This document shows, piece after piece, positions 59,973 to 64,000 of a DNA stretch of 64,000 nucleotides (its first letter is position 1; each line of letters starts with the position of its first letter). The stretch spans positions 185,459-249,458 of the forward strand of contig NZ_JAGGCS010000007.1 in the NCBI RefSeq assembly GCF_022884085.1, written 5' to 3'. Origin of the DNA: Paenirhizobium cremeum. GTDB lineage: Bacteria > Pseudomonadota > Alphaproteobacteria > Rhizobiales > Rhizobiaceae. The notes under the pieces were generated by a model. That model was not told the origin of the DNA, searched no databases, and saw only the letters and a list, made by a program, of their open reading frames with translations. The position numbers and the translations under genes are program-made.

Positions 59973-61854
59973 CGCAAAGCGCACGGCGGGAGACCGTGCG
60001 GACAGTTTTCGCCTCATGGGCGAGGACGCGGGAGGAGGACGGGGATTGCGCGGTCGTTATCTGCCGCTCGTGCTGATGTTTACGTTATGCCTGGTCGGCA
60101 CCGCCCTCCTGGTTCGCGCGGTTGCCGTCGATTACGGGGCGCGCGACGTCTCCCGCACCGCGCAGGAGCGTCTTCGTCTCATCTCGGCGACGCTCTCGAC
60201 CAGCATCGAGCGGTTTCGCTATCTGCCTGATGTCGTCGCCCGCTCGCGGGAAATCGAAGACCTGTTCCGGCAGAATGCGACAGCGGATCAGCGTCTGGCC
60301 GCCAACCAGCTTCTGGAGCGCATCTCCAACGCATCGGGCGCGCTTGCGCTTTTCGTGGCCGACACATCGGGCCTGACCATCGCTTCCAGCAATTTCGGCA
60401 GTCCCGGCAGTTTCGTCGGACAGAATTACAGCTATCGTCCGTATTTCCAGGATGCGCTGGCCAAGGGCTTCGGCAATTATTACGCAGTCGGTGCGACGAC
60501 CGGTCAGCCAGGCTATTTCCTCGCCACCCCGATCACCCTGGACGGCGCTGTCGTCGGCGTCGCCATCGTGAAGATCGACCTTCTTCCCGTTGAGCAGCAA
60601 TGGCGCGACGCGGGCGAAACGGTTGCGATGAACGACAGCCAGGGCGTGATCTTCCTCTCCTCAAATCCGCAATGGCGCTACACGGCCATTGGCGCCGTCA
60701 GCACCGGGCAGCTGAAGCAACTGACCGACGAACGGCGCTACGGCGACGCCGCGATTGGCCTGGCGGGCATCGCGCTGAAGAACGAAGGCGGTTATGAGAA
60801 GGCCTCGTTCGGCGGTGCAGAGGCACCGCAACGCCTGCGCGCTACGGCGGCTTTCGGCCCGGATGGCTGGGTCCTGAACTATTTCGCCGACCTCGGTTCG
60901 GTGGAACGGCTTGCCAATACGCTGGCGCTGGCCGCGGTTCTTGCCTTGATGCTGGCCGTGGCCGGGCTGATGATCCTGCTGCAGCGGCGCAAGGCGCAGG
61001 CGGTCGCGCGGCGGGCGCTGGAGGTTCTGGAGGCGCGCGTCGACGAACGGACAAGCGAATTGCGCGAGACGAACGCGCGGCTCGCCCTGGAGATTGCCGA
61101 ACGGCAGGAGGCGGAACGACAACTGGACGTCACCCGCACCAACCTGACGCAGGCGGAGAAGCTGGCGGCCATCGGCCAGAGCTTTGCCGGGCTTGCCCAC
61201 GAAATCAACCAGCCGCTCGCAGCCCTTCAGACCTATATCGCCTCGACCCGCCTTCTGGTGGAGCGAAGGAAGCTCGATGTCGCCAAGGGAAATTTCGACA
61301 CGATGGGCGATATTGTCAGCCGCGTTTCGGAACTGACCAATCAGTTGAAGCGCTTGGCGCGCCGCAAGGACGAGGACTTTGTCGAGCTCGATCTCGCCCT
61401 CCAGGTCCGTCGCACACTGACGCTGCTGAAATTCCGCTTCGCCGATCTGGGTATTGCCGCCATCGACCGTTTGCAGGAGGGCGTGGTCGTCCACGGCAGC
61501 GGAACGCAGCTCGATCAGGTTGTTCTCAATCTCCTCAACAATGCCGTCGACGCGGTGCGCAATGTGGAAAATCCGCGAATAGAGGTGGCGATCGAGACCG
61601 GTGACGGGGCCTGCGCGCTCACCATTTCCGACAATGGCGCAGGCATCGATCCTGCCGAACAAACGCGGCTGTTCGAGCCCTTTCACACCACGAAGGCCGC
61701 AGGCGAAGGCCTTGGCCTCGGACTTGCGACGGCCAACCGCATCGTCACCGATCACCATGGCCGGCTGTCCTATTTCCCTTCACCGCTCGGTGGCGCGGGT
61801 TTCCGGATCGAACTGCCGCGCGTGGAGATGGATCGCGGGAGACTGCGCGCATGA
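59965..61854 (+). CDS. DctB-like sensor histidine kinase
   Basis: About 629 residues. Two membrane segments near 33-53 and 308-330 enclose a periplasmic tandem-PAS (dCache-like) sensor region. A coiled coil (ARRALEVLEARVDERTSELRE) follows, then the H-box GLAHEINQPLAAL with His412. N-box LLNNAVDAV and G-boxes DNGAGI and GLGLGLA follow. HEINQPLAAL is the DctB/FixL type. The start is TTG 59965 overlapping the ATPase stop; an ATG at 60016 is possible. It probably senses the transported compound or a metabolite and phosphorylates the next gene product. Confidence 0.88.
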   Translation: MIDAKRTAGDRADSFRLMGEDAGGGRGLRGRYLPLVLMFTLCLVGTALLVRAVAVDYGARDVSRTAQERLRLISATLSTSIERFRYLPDVVARSREIEDLFRQNATADQRLAANQLLERISNASGALALFVADTSGLTIASSNFGSPGSFVGQNYSYRPYFQDALAKGFGNYYAVGATTGQPGYFLATPITLDGAVVGVAIVKIDLLPVEQQWRDAGETVAMNDSQGVIFLSSNPQWRYTAIGAVSTGQLKQLTDERRYGDAAIGLAGIALKNEGGYEKASFGGAEAPQRLRATAAFGPDGWVLNYFADLGSVERLANTLALAAVLALMLAVAGLMILLQRRKAQAVARRALEVLEARVDERTSELRETNARLALEIAERQEAERQLDVTRTNLTQAEKLAAIGQSFAGLAHEINQPLAALQTYIASTRLLVERRKLDVAKGNFDTMGDIVSRVSELTNQLKRLARRKDEDFVELDLALQVRRTLTLLKFRFADLGIAAIDRLQEGVVVHGSGTQLDQVVLNLLNNAVDAVRNVENPRIEVAIETGDGACALTISDNGAGIDPAEQTRLFEPFHTTKAAGEGLGLGLATANRIVTDHHGRLSYFPSPLGGAGFRIELPRVEMDRGRLRA

Positions 61855-63200
61855 ACGCCGCCCCCGTTCTGCCCGCCCTTGTTCTCCTTGTCGAAGACGA
61901 CCATACGCTTCGCCAGTCGATGGCTCAGTGGCTGGAGCTCAACGATCTCCGTGTCATTGAGGCCTCCAACGCCAAAGAGGCACTCAAGATGCTTTCGGCG
62001 GAAAAACCGGATGTGGTTCTCTCGGATGTGCGGATGCGCGGCATGTCGGGCCTCGAACTTCTCGACGCCATCAAGGCCAGCCACCCGACCTTACCCGTGA
62101 TTATCCTGAGCGGTCACGGCGACGTGCCCATGGCGGTCGCGGCGATGCAGGGCGGCGCCTTCACCTTTCTGACCAAGCCGTATCTGCCCGACCAGTTGAT
62201 CGCGACGTTGCGAAACGCCGTCGAAAGCTCGAGCCTGCGCCGCAAGGTGGCCGCCTATGAGCGCAGCAACGAGATTGAGGCGCTGATCGAGCGTCATCTC
62301 ATCGGCGAGGACCAGTCGACCGCGAGGCTCAAATCGGCCATCGCACGGCTGGCGGCGCTGCCTGTCGATGTGCTGATCCTTGGGGAGACCGGCACCGGCA
62401 AGGAGGTCGTCGCCCGGCTGCTTCACGATGGCAGTTCCCGCCGGGACAAACCCTTCGTCGCCCTCAATTGTGCGGCCCTTCCCGCCGATATCATAGAAAG
62501 CGAGCTTTTTGGACATGAGGCCGGTGCATTTACCGGCGCAAGCGGGAGCCGGCTCGGCAAGTTCGAATATGCCAATGGCGGGACCGTCTTTCTCGACGAA
62601 GTGGAGAGCATGCCCGCCGCCGCGCAGGCCAAACTCCTGCGCGTGCTTCAGGAACGCACAGTCACCCGACTCGGCTCGAACAAGGATATCAGGATCGACA
62701 TCCGCGTCGTCTCGGCCACCAAGGAAAGTCTCAAGAACCTTTCCGCAGGCGGCGGCTTCCGCGAAGACCTCTATTACCGGCTCATGGGCGCGGAGATCTC
62801 GATCCCGCCGCTGCGCGAGCGCGGCCATGACGCAATCGTCCTCTTCAGCCACTTCACGGCGGCCATGGCCAGCCGCCTTGGGGTCCCAAACCGGCCCCTG
62901 ACGGGCGAGGAGATGGAGAGAATTCTCTCTTATCCCTGGCCCGGCAATGTGCGTGAACTGAAACTGCTGGCGGAAAGACGGGCACTCGATCTGGACTGGG
63001 CGCCGGAGGGCGCCGCGAAACATGGTCATGACGTGCCAGGCACATCTCTCGCCGAGCAGATGGATACCTTCGAACTGCGCGTTCTCAAGAACGCATTGGC
63101 CACAGCCGGGAACAGTGCGGATGCCGCAAGACTGCTGTCACTTCCGCTTCGGACGTTCAACGAGAAAATACAGCGTCTGTCACGCCGGGCGAGGACGTGA
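61851..63200 (+). CDS. DctD-like sigma-54-dependent response regulator
   Basis: A 449-residue NtrC-family activator. Receiver domain 1-125 with phospho-acceptor Asp59 (VVLSDVRM). AAA+ domain with Walker A GETGTGKE at 179-186 and the sigma-54 contact loop GAFTGA at 225-230; Walker B is VFLDEVES. The C-terminal Fis-like HTH is SADAARLLSLPLRTFNEKI. It overlaps the kinase gene by 4 bp (ATGA). It should bind the palindromes at 57087-57121 and activate the sigma-54 promoter of the ABC operon. Confidence 0.92.
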   Translation: MNAAPVLPALVLLVEDDHTLRQSMAQWLELNDLRVIEASNAKEALKMLSAEKPDVVLSDVRMRGMSGLELLDAIKASHPTLPVIILSGHGDVPMAVAAMQGGAFTFLTKPYLPDQLIATLRNAVESSSLRRKVAAYERSNEIEALIERHLIGEDQSTARLKSAIARLAALPVDVLILGETGTGKEVVARLLHDGSSRRDKPFVALNCAALPADIIESELFGHEAGAFTGASGSRLGKFEYANGGTVFLDEVESMPAAAQAKLLRVLQERTVTRLGSNKDIRIDIRVVSATKESLKNLSAGGGFREDLYYRLMGAEISIPPLRERGHDAIVLFSHFTAAMASRLGVPNRPLTGEEMERILSYPWPGNVRELKLLAERRALDLDWAPEGAAKHGHDVPGTSLAEQMDTFELRVLKNALATAGNSADAARLLSLPLRTFNEKIQRLSRRART

Positions 63201-63300
63201 TGAAGCGCTTGCGTGGCTCCGCAATCCCGGCATCCCTCAACCGGCCTTCTGCCTTTCAACGTGATTGCCCAGGAGCCTGGGGGCCGTTCCCGGCATTGTC

Positions 63301-63322
63301 GAAGGACCGTCGCCGGTCCTTC
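63301..63322. terminator. Hairpin between convergent DctD-like and SDR genes
   Basis: GAAGGACC (63301-63308) and GGTCCTTC (63315-63322) pair perfectly around a 6-nt loop, 100 bp past the activator stop and 39 bp past the end of the convergent SDR gene. Likely a bidirectional terminator, without a T-tract. Confidence 0.55.
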
Positions 63323-63360
63323 AAACGCTCGCAACACTCACATTCCGTGCACGCCTCACG

Positions 63361-64000
63361 TCAGACGGTCGGAACCGTGCCGCCGTCGATGACAAACTCG
63401 GCGCCATGGATCGCAGCGGCGCGATCCGAGGCCAGGTAGGCGATAAGGTCGGCGACCTCATGGGGCTCGGCCGGACGCCCGATCGGGATGCCGCCCAGGC
63501 TGTCAAGGACGACTTGCCGCGCGTCCTCGATCGTCCCGCCATTGGCCGCCTGCAGTCGTTTCAGAAAGTCCACGGACGACTCGGTCATGATCCAGCCGGG
63601 GGAAACGACATTGATCCGCACGCCCTTGGGACCGAGCTCCTTGGAGATGGACTTGCTGTAGGTCTTGAGCGCTGCCTTGGCGGCGGCATAGGCGGTGGTG
63701 GCTTCCGGCAGAGGCAGGACCGACTGGATGGAGGTCACATGCACCACCGCGCCGCTGCCGCGTTCGATCATCTGCGGGATCAGGAGACGATCGAGGCGAA
63801 CGGCCGCCAAAAGGTTCAGGTTCAGTTCGGATAGCCAGTGCTCATCCGTCAGGGCGACGAAGCCGCCACCCGGCGTCGACGATCCGCCGAGAACATGCAC
63901 GAGGATGTCCACTCCGCCCAGGCGTTCAAGCGCCGCCCTGACCAGAAGTTCTCCTCCCTCGGCTGTCGTCAGGTCCGCCTGGACGAAGTCGACACCGTCG
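63361..64000 (-). CDS. SDR-family oxidoreductase (5' end outside window)
   Basis: The frame is open from the right edge to TGA at 63361-63363, about 212 codons. Visible are [17 protein letters not shown] in place of NNAG, HVTSIQS, and [32 protein letters not shown] with the catalytic Tyr and Lys, ending [11 protein letters not shown]. The N-terminal cofactor motif lies beyond the window. Substrate unknown. Confidence 0.85.
   Translation of the reverse strand, partial: DGVDFVQADLTTAEGGELLVRAALERLGGVDILVHVLGGSSTPGGGFVALTDEHWLSELNLNLLAAVRLDRLLIPQMIERGSGAVVHVTSIQSVLPLPEATTAYAAAKAALKTYSKSISKELGPKGVRINVVSPGWIMTESSVDFLKRLQAANGGTIEDARQVVLDSLGGIPIGRPAEPHEVADLIAYLASDRAAAIHGAEFVIDGGTVPTV

Noticed and set aside
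8..64000. CRISPR array or prophage genes
   Set aside because: No regularly spaced repeats, integrase, terminase, capsid or Cas-type proteins were seen anywhere in the window.

Overview
This is a GC-rich, gene-dense alphaproteobacterial window. The thuAB trehalose genes, RIME-like intergenic repeats, an EcfG-type general stress promoter motif and DctB/DctD-type regulators all point to Rhizobiaceae (Rhizobium, Agrobacterium, Ensifer or Shinella). The mix of accessory transport, siderophore and stress genes with an IS remnant suits a plasmid, chromid or accessory part of a chromosome. No rRNA, tRNA, CRISPR array or replication gene was seen. LAYOUT: 1-5.4 kb holds a DUF1835-type gene end, two SDR oxidoreductases each paired with a TetR-type repressor, a LysR regulator and a Tat-exported metallo-beta-lactamase-fold (MBL) protein. 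5.4-20.75 kb is a catecholate siderophore locus. Eleven closely packed leftward genes run receptor, O-methyltransferase, periplasmic binding protein, entC, entE, entB, a free aryl carrier protein, entF, entA, esterase and phosphopantetheinyl transferase, with a divergent AraC-type regulator. The EntF adenylation pocket reads DVWHFSLVDK, the serine code, so an enterobactin-like 2,3-dihydroxybenzoyl-serine product is predicted. 20.75-22.24 kb has a RIME-like repeat, then an IS5-family remnant whose terminal inverted repeats also enclose a subclass-B3-like MBL gene. 22.4-37.3 kb is a stress and storage-carbohydrate island: rnk, glgX, glgA, treZ, thuAB, mgtC-like, a Cys-rich copper-storage-like protein, DUF982, DUF2934 and several small unknown genes. 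Eleven sites of the form GGAAC-N16/17-NGTT, six of them perfect, lie before these genes, which suggests one EcfG-controlled regulon. 37.5-42.3 kb has a LysR regulator divergent from a 4-oxalomesaconate tautomerase-like gene and a NitT/TauT-type ABC transporter. 42.7-47.1 kb is a polar amino acid ABC operon with a RidA protein and an IclR regulator, preceded by a 46-bp imperfect dyad and followed by a degenerate RIME-like copy. 47.2-57.1 kb holds a large winged-helix/ATPase/TPR-like regulator, a DJ-1-like protein lacking the usual cysteine, two more MBL proteins, two alpha/beta hydrolases, an SDR and a TetA-like MFS exporter. 57.1-63.2 kb is a second NitT/TauT-type ABC operon leading into a DctB/DctD-like two-component pair. 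It has a near-consensus sigma-54 promoter and two upstream palindromes 21 bp apart, a self-contained sigma-54 circuit. The right edge cuts an SDR gene.
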